Below, piece by piece: positions 1 through 44,077 of a DNA stretch of 64,000 bases. Each line of letters opens with the position of its first letter. Position 1 is the first letter of the stretch. The position numbers and the translations under genes were made by a program. The notes below the pieces were generated by a model. It was not told where the DNA came from. It saw nothing but the letters and a program-made list of their open reading frames with translations, and made no database searches. Source of the stretch: Micropterix aruncella (taxonomy: Eukaryota > Arthropoda > Insecta > Lepidoptera > Micropterigidae); contig OX155955.1 of NCBI GenBank assembly GCA_944548615.1, forward strand, positions 5,931,381 to 5,995,380, written 5' to 3'.

Positions 1-85
1 AAAAACAAAGATTTTGTAAAATTAGAGATGTGTTTTAAAAAGAACATAACGACATAAAATCAGAATCGTAACTATTACTTTGATA

Positions 86-505
86 TTACACTTTTTTTGA
101 ATAATCTAAAAAAATATAGTTTGCCAGGAGGTAATCTGCGAAATATACAATGCTTTGTCTCAATTTTACGGAAAGACAGGGCGTTCGGATAATAGAGGCG
201 TTTGGATTATCAAGGCTCTGCTGTATTTGTGCTATATAAAAATAGGTATTCGCATTAGGAGAATACCTAGCAAGTACCCCTGCCAAACAATGGTAAATGT
301 GAGAACGATGATCACCAATCAAAGAGTATATTAATTTGCGTTTTTTTTTTTCATCCCATTTGACAATTGTGGTCTTGTATAAACTATTATCAGGCAGTTT
401 GATAGTAGATGACGAGTAGGTCGACTCCTCTATCAAACAGTCACACTGTTTGTATGACCTACCACGCATCTCGTTGCTCAGGTCTGCTACGTCGAAGCAC
501 TTCAA
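86..505 (-). CDS. unrecognised open reading frame, possible terminal exon
   Basis: This frame stays open for about 139 codons in AT-rich DNA and ends in a TAA stop at its low-coordinate end. The only start the frame offers at its upstream end is TTG; the first ATG is 13 codons in, and an in-frame stop lies a short way upstream. A translated-exon reading with a splice acceptor near 510-530 is therefore possible. The product is cysteine-containing and hydrophilic at first, then has a hydrophobic C-terminal third with 'FADYLLANYIFLDY'. I do not recognise it. It lies downstream of STAMBP on the same strand and could be an exon of the next gene, a transposon remnant, or chance. Confidence 0.3.
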   Translation of the reverse strand: MKCFDVADLSNEMRGRSYKQCDCLIEESTYSSSTIKLPDNSLYKTTIVKWDEKKKRKLIYSLIGDHRSHIYHCLAGVLARYSPNANTYFYIAQIQQSLDNPNASIIRTPCLSVKLRQSIVYFADYLLANYIFLDYSKKV

Positions 506-654
506 ACTTCTGATGTGATCTGATTATGTTGAAAGGCTGATTACGCTGACACGATGCTTAAGTCTGCAATTATATTTCCCGCTGAAACTTTTTATTTCTT
601 CTTTCACGAGTGGGATTTTAAGGTGGTCATAGATCTCACTTTGGAGCTGTCATC

Positions 655-970
655 TACTACGGACAAACACGCCACCCCAAGAAGGTATAAGGTATATAAT
701 CATTCTTTCAACCGTGGGTGAACGTAGAGACATAGGGACGACACAGTCCACCGTCTAACTGCGCTAACATGCCCGTGAGAATCCAACGCCTTACCGCATG
801 GCACTGGGAAGTGTACCAAGCGGGCAGCCTCGCGCCTACACTACCATATTTGGCCGAATTTCTCGATTCGAAATCACATGCGCGGCCTCTACCTGACATA
901 AGCGGTAATTCAGTTTGAATATATCGCAGACCACGACTATATCTCCGAACCCCCCCGGTTATTCGCAAAC
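655..970 (-). repeat. GC-rich dispersed repeat, family G, copy 1
   Basis: Read on the minus strand, this stretch matches the units at 6770-7126 and 59240-60030 in order: 'AATTACCGCT', then 'GTAGAGGCCGCGC', then 'CGAGGCTGCCCGCT', then 'GTTGAAAGAATGATTATATA'. It is much richer in GC than its surroundings. Open frames inside it are by-products of the repeat and not genes. Confidence 0.6.
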
Positions 971-1529
971 CAGATAGTGCACGAACCACCCATTTCCGCA
1001 GGAGGTGTTCCCCCGAATTCGCAAACTTCTGATCCCAACTGCCTCCGATTGAAATTACATAGATCTCACTGTTCGTTGTAAACCATCAAGCATTGGCGAT
1101 TGAACTTGTTACATTGTTTTTGAAGTGTTGTTGGAATTCAACGTCTGAATTGGTGGTTGTGCCCAACAGCTGCATGCTATATGTCCATATAGGTTAGAGG
1201 ATTTACTTTTATTTATTACGAAAAATAAAATTTACAGCAGAAAGGCTTATGATATTCGATAAATATTATTACAAATTGTGCAGGAGAAACGAATTAGACC
1301 CATAGCCATTGACTCATGACATACCTAACTGAGAAAAAACGCCCATATCTCAATATGCTGATGTTTTAATCCGTATATTGCTTTTCCGCGAGCTGACTGG
1401 TATTACGTTCGCTTACGATTTGATTGTTGTATATCAGAATTTTATTCTCTAGTGCTAAGTAACCAATGCATGCTTTTGAACTTGGCATTTAGTTAAATTC
1501 TCTGGTTTTTATATTATGTTCTTTCTAAG
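971..1529. other. no recognised feature
   Basis: AT-rich intergenic sequence downstream of STAMBP. I see no convincing exon, RNA gene or transposon end here. Confidence 0.4.
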
Positions 1530-1810
1530 CTAGTCATCTATTCAGAGACATTTTGAGATACTTTTGCTGTTTTTGTGGGGTAAGCTGTCATCTCTCAGTT
1601 TCATAGGTGGGCAGTCGCCGTTTCGTAGCGCATATATTATATAATTAAACTTGGATGTGCTAGCCCCAATTCTCAATCTGGTGAACCACTGATGGATATG
1701 GTCGAGTTCGACTTGAAGCATGTTAGAGGCCTTTTCAGAGTCAGGGTCGTTCAAAATAATAGCAGCGTCATCAGCGAAAGTAGCGCTCATAGTGTGTCCG
1801 GTTAGAGGAA
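1530..1810 (-). mobile_element. LINE reverse transcriptase fragment (Jockey/I-like)
   Basis: The minus strand encodes 'TFADDAAII' followed by 'ELDHIHQWFTRLRI' and a 'YALRNGDCPPMKL' stretch. This is the order seen in non-LTR retrotransposon reverse transcriptases: catalytic [FY]ADD box, then a W-containing helix, then an R-x-x-[DE]CP segment. Only about 80 codons survive, with no other RT domain nearby, so this is a dead fragment. Confidence 0.7.
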
Positions 1811-2657
1811 GATCTGCAGTCTAGCTGGTGTAGAGGACGATGCCTTACTTGAATCTCCTGAAAGCTTGAGTAATCTTTTCCAGAAACCATCAATACGATT
1901 TGTAAAATGTATGGCTATAAATCTACAAGTGTAACCCATATTAAAGAGTAGGTTAGGTCGCTGTACTTCAGTTGAACGTCGCCTGCAACGTTTTTCTAAC
2001 TGTTTTTTCTGACCTCAGTCTTCTGCGCTCACTTCACGGGAGATAGAACGACTAATCGTTAAAACTTCCTGAGGTGACGGGTTCGCCCATTGTAGTTGAC
2101 AACTCTATTTGTTTTTTCCGATCAGGATTATGTTGTTCATCCTTAATTCGTTCCAAAATGACAGCCGGTAAACGAAGAGTATCCCTACAACTTCTATAGC
2201 AATTACCTGACATATTTATAAAGAAACTGGACAGGCATTGCGTCTTATCCAGGAGTTTCTATTAAAACAATGAAGTGTTTAACTATATTACCCCATATAG
2301 TCATGTCTTAGCTTCCTGTGATATTTAGCTCTTGTCTATTTTAAAAATATTGTAAAAGAAAGAAGATCTGAATACTTAGAGCATATAAAAATGAATGCAA
2401 CAAAGCAGCTGTTAGCTATTCTGCAAATTGAATATAATGAGTGCTACTGAAAACCAGAGGATCGTTGAGTATTTTTGAACAAAGAGTACTTTGAAGGAGA
2501 TAGTCAGAATTGACTCTTTTGCTACAGCTCAATGTCGAATACTTTCCAAGACAGACTATGTATAGTCGTATGCCAAAGTTGGTGTACCAAATTACTTTGG
2601 CACAATAGGGCGCCTTGCCAATGCCAATATGCACAATAGGGCGCCTTGCGTGGTGAT
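1811..2657. other. STAMBP 3' flank with a family G tail and a short tandem repeat
   Basis: Bases 2025-2105 carry the tail of repeat family G, ending in 'GACGGGTTCGCCCATTGTAG'. Bases 2600-2650 hold two copies of a 19-bp unit containing 'GCACAATAGGGCGCCTTGC', just below the STAMBP stop and so probably in its 3' UTR. I found no clear polyadenylation hexamer on the minus strand close to the stop. Confidence 0.45.
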
Positions 2658-34784
<32,127 letters not shown>

Positions 34785-36059
34785 AGTTTCGACGAATTAA
34801 AATGGCTATTTGCGGGAAGAAGCCGCGCGCTTCTGTTTACTGTAAACGGGAGCGATCGATGACGGTAAAGTTTCCAATGATTCATGTAAAATTAACCAAC
34901 ATAAACGATTTTCACGCAACTTGACGTTTCTCTTTCAGTTGACAGTAGGGATCAAAAAAAGTGCGTGATATCGAAAACACCGATGGTTAGAGTTTTTTAC
35001 ATCGATAGTGCCTTAAATTATTGTTTCGGTACCATCGATTCTTCCGTCGATATTTCTTATGTACCTACCTATATTATGTTTTCTTTTACTCCATATAGGA
35101 ATATGTTATCGAAGTTGATACTTATTTCTTAAAACTTTAAACGACGAATTTTGGAAATGATTGTCATTGCTATTTTAAATTTAGATTAATTTGCCTCCAT
35201 TTTATTGTTTAATTTCTAACAAGTATGTTGAATTATACGTAATAACATAATATTCAGACACATATTCAGACTTCAGATTTGGGGAAGGGGGGGGGGGCAT
35301 TAATTAAAACAAAGCGCGCGGCACCCATCAAACTTAAATTTCGTCCATAGATTGCTATTTCCTATTTTAAATTTACTCAAAAAAATGGGGGGGGGGAGCG
35401 TCTACTGCTCCCCTCAAATCTACGTCCTTGACTGTGGTAATCTCTATTATTGATTTTATTAGAAGAAAACTGTTAGCAAAATGAGTATTACGAAGTTTAT
35501 TAAATGAAAATATCGAAGTTTAGGTGATCTAAATATCGATGTTTTTCCGACTACCGATGTTTGCGTACGATGTTGGCATCGATGGTAGCATCGATGTTTT
35601 TCCGTATATTTTCCCTACTTGACAGATGGAAGTTGTTGCCATTGCGGAAAATCCACTTAAGTAGATTTTTGTTAGCTTTTTTGTTTTTCTTGAATATTTA
35701 TTGTTTTATTTTCGGAAAATGCTACGAAATATTTAAAAAATAATAAATATTACATTGTCTTATTTACTATGAAATACTGTAGACATTCCGTATTGTCTCG
35801 GCGCGCTAAATTTAAATCAACCATTTTCCTTTCCCGGCGTGCAATCTTATCGGATTAATCAAATATTATATGATTACTACCTATATATTATTATGATGAC
35901 GTGATTGTCCGATATCTGATTGGAAACACCGAGAGTGTACGTATTCCATATTTATTTATATTATTACCAGCTAGCCGTCAAGTCTCCACAACCAGTTTCA
36001 CAGTTTCAAGATATCTACGGCGGCCGAAGGTTGTGTCTAGAGCGCACTCAGACGCAAGC
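34785..36059. promoter_or_regulatory. shared upstream region of two divergent genes
   Basis: Between the STAMBP start (minus) and the membrane-protein start (plus). ATCGAT occurs at about 35001, 35034, 35535, 35579 and 35590. These are close to the DRE core TATCGATA of insect housekeeping promoters. A G-run-bearing repeat with 'GGGGGGGG' blocks at 35281-35400 looks like transposon debris. Promoter function is inferred. Confidence 0.4.
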
Positions 36060-36114
36060 ATGAAATCGCGGAATGTTTGCCTTTTCGTGGTGTGTTTGTG
36101 CCTCTCGAGCAGCG
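36060..36114 (+). CDS. membrane protein exon 1 (signal peptide)
   Basis: The ATG opens a hydrophobic signal sequence. The donor is AGCG/GTAATA. It ends one base into a codon. Confidence 0.78.
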
Positions 36115-39100
36115 GTAATATTTATTTATTTTTTGAAGCCACTCGTTCCGCGTTTTTGTATCTTATCTCAGGTGACCCGCATACTGCATACTATTCACAC
36201 GGGCATGAGCAGCGGTTCAAAGAACTTTCACTCGTGTTATTTTCCTATATATCTTATTTTAATGCTATCACAGTGCACGTCACTCAAAGGTCGAATAATA
36301 TTGGTATAGATGCACTAAAATTAGCTCGATATCAGTGTAAACAAAACGGTTGCAGTTGTTTACTAGATAATTCACAATACGCAATAATTTCTGCGATTGC
36401 TAACTTTTATAATCTGAGGTCGATCTTTGATTGATAATGCTGCTGCGCTTCGCAGTTTTTAATGAATGGGCTGTCTCTTAAAGGCAAATGGGCATTTTTT
36501 TTAAAGGTGTACCCAGAGTGTATAAACTAGGGACTTATTAAGAACTAACAGGGTCACCAACTAGGGACTTATAAGGACAACTAGGTATTTATATTAATTG
36601 CTTGTGTAAATATTTATATAATTCTGCTTGTGTAAAGCAGTAATAATATCAAATTGTAACTCATTAATCCATGTAATATTGGAAATTTACACATCCGAAG
36701 TTTTGTATACCTATATAGTTGATTTTGTGAAATAAACTAGGTATTTAATCTAGTTAAATAAAGTTTATTATGGGACTAGGGTTCATTACAAGTCGTTATT
36801 TGAATCAACAGTTAAACTAAAATCTAATCGTAGGTAAACCAAAAACCAATCAAGTCCAGTATCACAGCCAGAAAGTAAAAACGAAATCACACATAAACAG
36901 AAAACTTACTCGTAAGAAAGTACCTATCTAAAGTACATAGGTATTATTGTAGAATTAAATCGAGTCTCACCATTTCTCTCTTTGATCAACTCATTTGCAT
37001 GAGTTAACACTCCCCAGTGTTTTTAATGTAATTGGTCTTGAAGGGGTTTAAAAGCTTGCGCTAAATTAGATGGACATATTTTGTAAGTAGGATAGAAAAC
37101 GAATTTACCGCGTGAAATTTGTAGCACCCGAAGTTTCGGTGACGTTGCAGCCGCCGTTGTCTAGGATAGACAGTCTACCCTAGACAACGGCGGCTGCAAC
37201 GTCACCGAAACGTCGGGTGCTACAAATTTCACGCGGTAAATTCGTTTTCTATCCTATTTATAATGTCAAACAACCGCGATAGTCTTCGATTTTATATATT
37301 TTGTAAGTTTTATAATTCAATCCGATCCAATTGCGATAATCTGTTCCTGTGGATGTACACTGAAAAATGGATAAAATGCGAAAATTACGATCTCTAAAAG
37401 CATTAAATATGCAAAACGCATTTTCGTAAAACCCCAACGTAAAACGAAGGGTCGACATCGGCCCAGGCGCCAAATCTTACCTGAGTATCTATTTTTATAT
37501 TGCTTATTTACTGTGTCTTACATTCATAAACTTATTTAGGCAACCCCGACGTAAAACAAAAGAATGCCGACGGCCCGTGCGCAAAATATTACCTGACACC
37601 CGCACACTGATCATCTATCTATATCATACTTATTGGCTGTTTCTTTTAGGTCCATAAACTTATTTACCGCTTTTGTTTCGGGATAAGTTAAAAGTACACA
37701 CTCGGTACTTTGCAGTTATTTTTTAATATTAATAGTTGATGTTTATAGTCTGTGATATTTTATAGGTATATATTTTAGCTATATAAATAATATAAACTAT
37801 TGTATTGTTCAAATAAAACGAAGTTAATAAGGAATTTTACTAAAAATAGTGTAAAATTATTGAATAAAATATTTTGCAATTTCGACACTATAACAGTTTT
37901 GAGCCACGTAGGTACGAGTATTTCAGCTTAGCTGCTATAGAAATGAAATGCTACATTTGTAATAGGCTTTCGTTTTGGTATCTGTGGAAAAGTGTTTAAA
38001 AAAACTTCGCAAATGGGTACGAAACTACCCATTTTCTTTTCCAATGAATTGCATCATTATCTTCTTCTTAGGGTGCCTCTCCAACTAGTGAAGGTTGGCA
38101 GTCAGATCCGCATACTTCTTTTTGTCCGTTGCCAGGCAAAACAATTCGGCGGCACTCGTAATCCTGGTCCATTCAGCCAAGATTACCGTCTGCGCCCTGG
38201 TCTCCTCTTCCCTGCGACTTTTTCCATCATAACCTGTACCTGTCGTGCCTAAGCACGTGACCTATGTAGGTATGCAGTTTTGTGCTGTTTGATGGTCTGC
38301 AAAGCTTGCGTTTTTGGCCGACACGCCGTAGAACTTCCTTATTGGTGACTTTGAGTCCAAGATATCGATATCATGCGTATGCATGCCTACATCATTTTAC
38401 CTCCCTTGTATCCTTAGGTTGTAGTCCTTATAAGTTATACCTACCTCTCCTAGACCTTATTTCAAACGATGTTGAGGTCATCGTCACCTCCGTCACCATT
38501 ATCCTTATTACGAGCCAACAAATGGAATAAACCGCGATTATTTAATAAATAATTCTGTCGTTACATTAATTGTCGTAACTCGAGATTTTCCAAGATTTAT
38601 TTATGTGATCTGCAGGTTCAACGGTCAACGACGACAAGTCTGCGGAGTTCGAGCTGCCGCCGCCGATTTTCCCGGACGACACGACCAAATACCGCATCGT
38701 CCCCGCCAACGAAACGCTCTTGAGGATCCTGTCCGAGAATGGAGATGATGCTAAACGAGGGTCAGAGATCTATGATCTTCTGCACTCGGCTCAGTATGCG
38801 AACGCGCAGCCGATCAGCCCCTTCGAGAATGGATCCGCGAATAAGACAGCGTATGTAATAGCTATAAATAACGTATGAGTGTCGGATTATTAAATAGGCC
38901 AAGTAGGCACCGGCCTATGGGCCCACGCCTTTTAGAAGCCCGCGACATAAGATCGCTACGGATCATACATTTATTAATTGTTTTCGATTATATAGAAAAA
39001 CATCATTAAATTGAAATTCTAAGGAGAAATGTTTAATAAACACTGGTCCGACTAATATTATAATTGTTATAAATTATCGACAGTTGGCCGCTGCCAGCCT

Positions 39101-42100
39101 CTGCGATCGTATTTTGTTTATATACGCGTCCTACTACGCGATACAAGCGTTGTCAGATATGTTTAACGGCCCACTTTGCCGGTGCGTGTTTCGATTATAT
39201 AAACGTCTATTCTGCACTATATCGTCGTCAGAATGTTTGACAGGCCAAAGGGGGCTGCGAAAAGTGCAAAGAAGGTCCCGAGATTTCGAGTGTAATGTAA
39301 ATGTCTATGTCTATGATTTCGATTAATGTCTATGATTAATGTCTGTGATATGATTAATGTCACATTAATGTCTATGATTTCGAGTCTATGTAAATGTATT
39401 AAATTATCATGGGATATTTCATCGATGTAGTTTAAAATTATTGTTACTACCTTTCATGTTTACTTATACAAAAAAACGCATATTCCGCTCTTTTTTCTCA
39501 GAAATATTGTATCTTTAGCTAGCGCTGCGATGAAACGCTTAAAAGAATCAGTAATAACTGCGCAACTTGTGTAGCCTTAGGCTACACAGTGAAAAATGGT
39601 GGTCAAATGAAACTCAATATTACAAGATAGCACAAAAAAAAGAAAATGATAACTATATTACAAGACACCCCATTTTTTTAATTTACCCAATTTGAACTTT
39701 GAACAAAATAATACGTAATCATTTTCTAGTTGAGACGAGCTACAATGTATTTATAAACAATTGACTAAATAATGCGTTTTTTTATGTAATGAATTAATTC
39801 CATTACCGGTTAAATAATTTCACTGGAGATACTGAGCGTCACTTTGTAGGACGTCCACATCGTGCTGTATTTCCGTCCTTTTTTAATTACTATAAATATT
39901 TTCATTTTATTGGCCAGACTCTCTTGGTAATCAAGGAATACGAAAATAAATCATTATAGTCGCTCGATATGTGAGACCTCGCGCATGGCAAAAACAAACT
40001 TTTCAAGGCATGAAAAAAATCTGCTTAAAAACTTCGTTCACGAGATATTATTTTTAAATGTGTAAATGGGTCAAAATTTAAAAAAAAAATAAGTTTTCTG
40101 TACTAACGATTAAAATCGTCGAAGAGTTAATTAGTTTGCGAGGAATTACTAATAAGCACGTAAGAGGTATCCCCGGATAAAAAGCCGGATTAGATCGACG
40201 ATTTCCACTAAACAGTCTGAGCTTTCATTTGCAATTGCTTTAAAGTTACAATAACTTGCATTTCCGCTTTGATCAGGGCTAGCTTATGAGGTCTCATCAC
40301 AACCAAACTTTCCATACAAACGCAGAAAACTATTTTAAACGTTGTTATTCAGTATTCTCCGAATATTACTAAATAAAAATGTTCATTTGAAGGGTCTAGG
40401 CTTATTGGGAGACGAACATTTAAATTTCTTAAAAAAACAAACATTTTGAAACTTGAATAACAACCAAAATTCTTATTGCAAAAACAAAATTCAACATTTT
40501 GAGTTGTTTGTAGATGTAATGAATTCATTCCATTACCGGTTAAATAATTTCACTTAATGGAGATACTGAGCGTCACTTTGTAGGACGTCCACATCATGCT
40601 GTATCTCCGTCCTTTTTTAATTACTATAAATATTTTCATATTATTAACCAGACTTCTTGGTAATCAAGGAATACGAAAATAAATAATTATAGTTTTCAGA
40701 TGTTTTCAATTTTCGACTCATAATAAGCCCATAATATCCTTTTTTGGTTTAAAAATCAAGAGAAAAATGATTAATGACATCATAAACACCTGGCAGTCAT
40801 TGCATGACATGTATGACATGTACAGACATCTATGGGTGCAGAGCTCTCTTAAAATTATGTAGGTAATATGCATATGCAGTTTAACTAACTCGGTCAATTT
40901 TTTTAAAAATAAAACTAACCACCTACAGCCAAATAGTTGTTTATGATGTTTTTTTTAAATCAACATACCACCATATAGGTGTTTATGAAATGATTATTTA
41001 AAAAAAACTTACTTAACCTACCGAAGTGTAGGTGTTTGACGCTTTATTTACAGAGATAGTGTAAAAAAAAGAGTACAGATTTATAATCAGCGTGGTGAAC
41101 ATAGTAAGGTGACATTGAAACATCTTCAACATAGAAGAGTTTGCTGAACTGCATACATGCCAAAATTAGCTCTTCTCGAACTTAACCGGTTTTTTTTGCG
41201 CAGGCATTATGTGAATTTCAAACTGCAAAGCGAGCTCCTTCAAGAAAATCGCGGGTTTGTCGCCAGAGACGACCTCGGAAGACATCTGCAAGAGCACGCT
41301 GGACACGGCCACTCGATCGGTGGTAAAATCGGTTACCTGACTGGGAGTATAGCGGCAATCGCCATCGGAACCCTTGTATCAGTCATCGCGGTGGCGTACG
41401 GCGGGGTCGCACTCTGGAGAAAGAAATACCAGTGAGTATTACAGTTCTAAAATTAGCTTCGAGACTGGTTTTTACTCTCGAGCCAAAGAAAGCAACACAA
41501 CCCGTCTGGACTCGCCAGTCGAGTGCTTGCGTTTTATTTGCTCGAATTAAGTAACTCTCCGTTATTATATAAGCGTACACGTAGGTAACATTACAATTAG
41601 ATGTATGGAATTTTCTCAACTAAAAAACAGAAATTTCGCAAAAAAACAAATTAAATTTCGAAATTTCGCAAAAATTTTGCATATAAATATAAAATAAACC
41701 AGCTTTTTTTATACAATAAAAAAAATTATTGCATGTTAATTAAAAGCTAACATTGTTGTAATTTCAACATTTCTTCTGTCCGTAACGGCGACATTATATA
41801 ATATTTACTAAAGAAGCGTTCTGCGTCCACCTGTTAGTTGGACTCCAAATGCTCTGTAGCGCTGTTTAGCAAAGTTTTAAAAGCAGCATTTAGTAGCCCC
41901 CAATATTTCCATAACATTGGGATCTTCATTCCTGTAAACGCTCGAAAGCCAGCCTTCGCGCGCAAAAAATTGCGCCACAAATTTTTGGTCGATTTTCTAA
42001 ATAAATACTTATAATATCGTTTTTTATGAATTCTCTCTTATTACCTAGTAATTAATCTTATTAGTCGTGTATATTATATATTTATATAATATATATGGGG

Positions 42101-43405
42101 GCCGCCGAAACGGTTACGAGCAGAACTCGTGCCTAGGTATAGGGACTGTTAGCGTGCGACGAAAGTGAGTATCCCCCACTTTCCTTTGAGGAAGTGCTTT
42201 GAAAAAATAAATTACTGAGAAGCTTTTTAGTAATGTTATACTGGCAGCCACAGATGGGCAAAATATCTGACCAATATGAAAGTAGGTTTCATTTGTTGCA
42301 TTTAATCGTATGCTCAAAGAAAGTTTATTGAATCTTTTTCAGATGCGGTGTTTTCGCAATTTTATCGACTGTCAAGAAAATTCCGCATAAAATCGCATTT
42401 ATTTCGTAGAAACAAAAATTCCGTACCCTTAGTAAGAATATGAATAGATAATACATATAGGTATACCAATATACAGAAAAGGGGAAATTCATTTAAAATT
42501 TCCATTTGAAAACTAAAGGAGTGGTAAACTCGTTTTCAATTAAATTAGGTATGTCATCCTATATTATCAAGTAGATAGGTACATAATATAAAAACCTAGT
42601 CAGTGGTCAAGCTAGTTCTCAACATTGTTGTACTTACTTGAATAGGTCATTTCAAAGACCCCATAAATTTTGCACTCCATCACGTTTTTTTGGATTTGGG
42701 TACTGAGAACCATCCCGTATACGTTTCCGGTCGATAACAGCATAAAAGTCGGGTCATTGATGGCAGAAATGCCACTTCAATTTCCGAGTCATTTTTCCAC
42801 ACCGTTTCAATTTATTATTTCCTCAAAAACGAACCTAACCTAATCTACGCTGTACTCGAAATATAAAAGTTAATAAAAGAATTAACAAGAAAATTGACGA
42901 TTTTATTTGCTACAAAGGAATATGTGAATTTCTGATAGTCGGTTGTATGAATTCATTTCGGAAACCTCGTAAAATCTGTCTAGGAATTTCATTCGAATAC
43001 AACATAATCAACATTTTGTTTCCTTTTTTGTCTAGGAAAGTATTACATTTTCGACTGTTTTCATTACTTAAATCATCCCTAAAAGTAATAATGCATTTAA
43101 CTTTAAAAAAAGGAAAACAAAAAGTTGTAAAATTCTTAGAAAATATATTTTTTAATCTCTCTTGTAACATTCACTTCTACTTACTTATGTGTTTTTTCAA
43201 AATTACCGATTGAATTGTTTTTTAAATCCTTGTTTTGCTTTGGTATTGCTTCCACAAGAATCCTATAATATGGAAGAGGATCCAATTACTCGTGACAAGG
43301 AAAGTTAATAAAGAAATACTGGTTTACAGGATAAAATACGACGCAAGAGTGCCACACGACGACGATAGCATGATCAGCGATGACAGGAGCTTCGATATTA
43401 TTTAA
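36060..43405 (+). CDS. unrecognised 197-residue type I membrane protein (4 exons)
   Basis: Exons 36060-36114, 38616-38850, 41204-41431 and 43330-43405 join in phase (594 bases) with GT-AG introns. The exons are GC-rich in AT-rich DNA. Residues 1-18 form a signal peptide ('MKSRNVCLFVVCLCLSSS'). The acidic, Pro-containing ectodomain has three N-glycosylation sequons (Asn50, Asn90, Asn94) and a Lys-Arg at 65-66. A His-rich 'HLQEHAGHGHS' segment precedes a single transmembrane helix at about 144-168 with small residues ('GSIAAIAIGTLVSVIAV'). It is followed by 'WRKKYQ' and a short acidic tail with 'HDDDSMISDD'. The family is not recognised. The layout suggests a small cell-surface protein. The stop is followed at once by AATAAA. 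Confidence 0.85.
36478..37900 (+). repeat. interspersed repeat family H, copy 1 (about 1.4 kb)
   Basis: Matches 54300-55575 in reverse orientation over long stretches. Shared phrases are 'CTCATTAATCCATGT', 'AAATAACGACTTGTAAT' (inverted), 'CACAGCCAGAAAGTAAAAAC' and, at the far end, 'TTGAATAAAATATTTTGCAA'. It is interrupted by the family F foldback at 37088. Noncoding and of unknown class. Confidence 0.65.
37088..37295. mobile_element. foldback family F, compact copy with 12-bp target duplication
   Basis: ATATTTTGTAAG occurs on both sides (37076-37087 and 37296-37307). The arms, about 37088-37167 and 37177-37256, contain 'GAAACGTCGGGTGCTACAAA' and 'TTTCACGCGGTAAATTCG' (right arm). One end carries an extra 39-bp tail ('CAAACAACCGCGATAGTCTT'). 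Confidence 0.9.
38055..38240 (-). mobile_element. LINE C-terminal fragment (RTE-like)
   Basis: The minus strand reads 'MMEKVAGKRRPGRRR', then W-rich and basic residues, and ends in a GAAGAAG tail. This fits the last residues of RTE-type retrotransposon proteins. Frameshifted; identity is tentative. Confidence 0.5.
38616..38850 (+). CDS. membrane protein exon 2 (ectodomain)
   Basis: The acceptor is ATCTGCAG and the donor is ACAGC/GTATGT. It encodes 'EFELPPPIFPDDTTKYRIVP' and 'SEIYDLLHSAQYANAQPISP'. Strong coding composition against its intron background. Confidence 0.85.
38851..39785. other. intron with a short minisatellite
   Basis: Bases 39295-39390 repeat 'ATTAATGTCTATGATT'. Bases 38895-38950 include a 'CGGCCTATGGGCCC' phrase. 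Otherwise no feature seen. Confidence 0.45.
39786..40693 (+). repeat. direct repeat pair, about 175 bp each
   Basis: Copies at 39786-39960 and 40515-40693 share 'CCATTACCGGTTAAATAATT', 'GCGTCACTTTGTAGGACGTC' and 'GTAATCAAGGAATACGAAAA'. They differ by a few changes. They could be two insertions of one small element or the ends of a 900-bp element. No TG...CA ends and no ORF between them. Confidence 0.7.
41204..41431 (+). CDS. membrane protein exon 3 (juxtamembrane and transmembrane)
   Basis: The acceptor is TTTTTTGCGCAG and the donor is CCA/GTGAGT. It contains the His/Gly-rich stretch and the transmembrane helix, ending in 'RKKY'. Confidence 0.88.
41432..43329 (+). other. intron 3 of the membrane-protein gene
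   Basis: Featureless AT-rich sequence. I found no transposon ends or exons that I can support. Confidence 0.4.
43330..43405 (+). CDS. membrane protein exon 4 (cytoplasmic tail)
   Basis: The acceptor is GGTTTACAG. It encodes 'IKYDARVPHDDDSMISDDRS' and four further residues, then TAA. A polyadenylation signal AATAAA overlaps the next few bases. Confidence 0.85.
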
Positions 43406-44077
43406 AAATAAATAAACAATATTTAATTTACGCGCCAAACGCTTATAAAAGAGACTGACATTGCTCTCAGGACAAAGCGAGACTTTTTTGACGTAAATTG
43501 GCTGTGATATATTTTATGGACAGAATAAAAATCGTATTTTGTAGTATTTCCCGCCGTTTTATTTCGCAACCAGGAAGTCGATAGAGAATGCAATATTGTA
43601 CATTTTATTTCCTCTTCCGCTGCTTTGTCGCTTTCGATTGTTTTTCATACTGATGCCCCACGTTGGCCGCATCGCCCACTAATCATTGTCTCTCTTGCTC
43701 TTTCCCATACATTTTTTACAGGTAACAAGTGGATGCCTGCTTTATAACCGCTCCACACGTTCGCCGGCGTTGGCCGCATCGCCTATGTCCATCTCGCTCT
43801 TTCCCATACACTTTTCTGACGTCACAGTGGTGTCGTCTCATTTCCACCTTAGCCAGATTGGCGAACATCCCCAACGTGCGGAGGCGGCATTACACGTTGG
43901 CCATTGTTGGGCGACATGAGCTCCAATGTGACGAATAAAAGATAATTTTTCTCATGGAAAAGAGCGAGAGATACATAGACAATGGCGCATATCTTGGCTA
44001 ACGTGTAGAGCGGGCAATATCGGTGACCAGCGTATTGCGATACAATTACTTATTAGGGACTGATACGGGGGGCGCCA
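43406..44077. other. intergenic, convergent genes
   Basis: Contains a short imperfect duplication, each copy with 'GTTGGCCGCATCGCC' and 'CTCTTTCCCATACA' (43660-43820), and polyadenylation-like AATAAA near 43525. No gene. Confidence 0.5.

Noticed and set aside
35901..36434. 177-codon plus-strand frame over exon 1 of the membrane-protein gene
   Set aside because: Only the 55 bases from the ATG at 36060 to the donor at 36115 fit the spliced gene. The rest reads into 5' UTR and intron.
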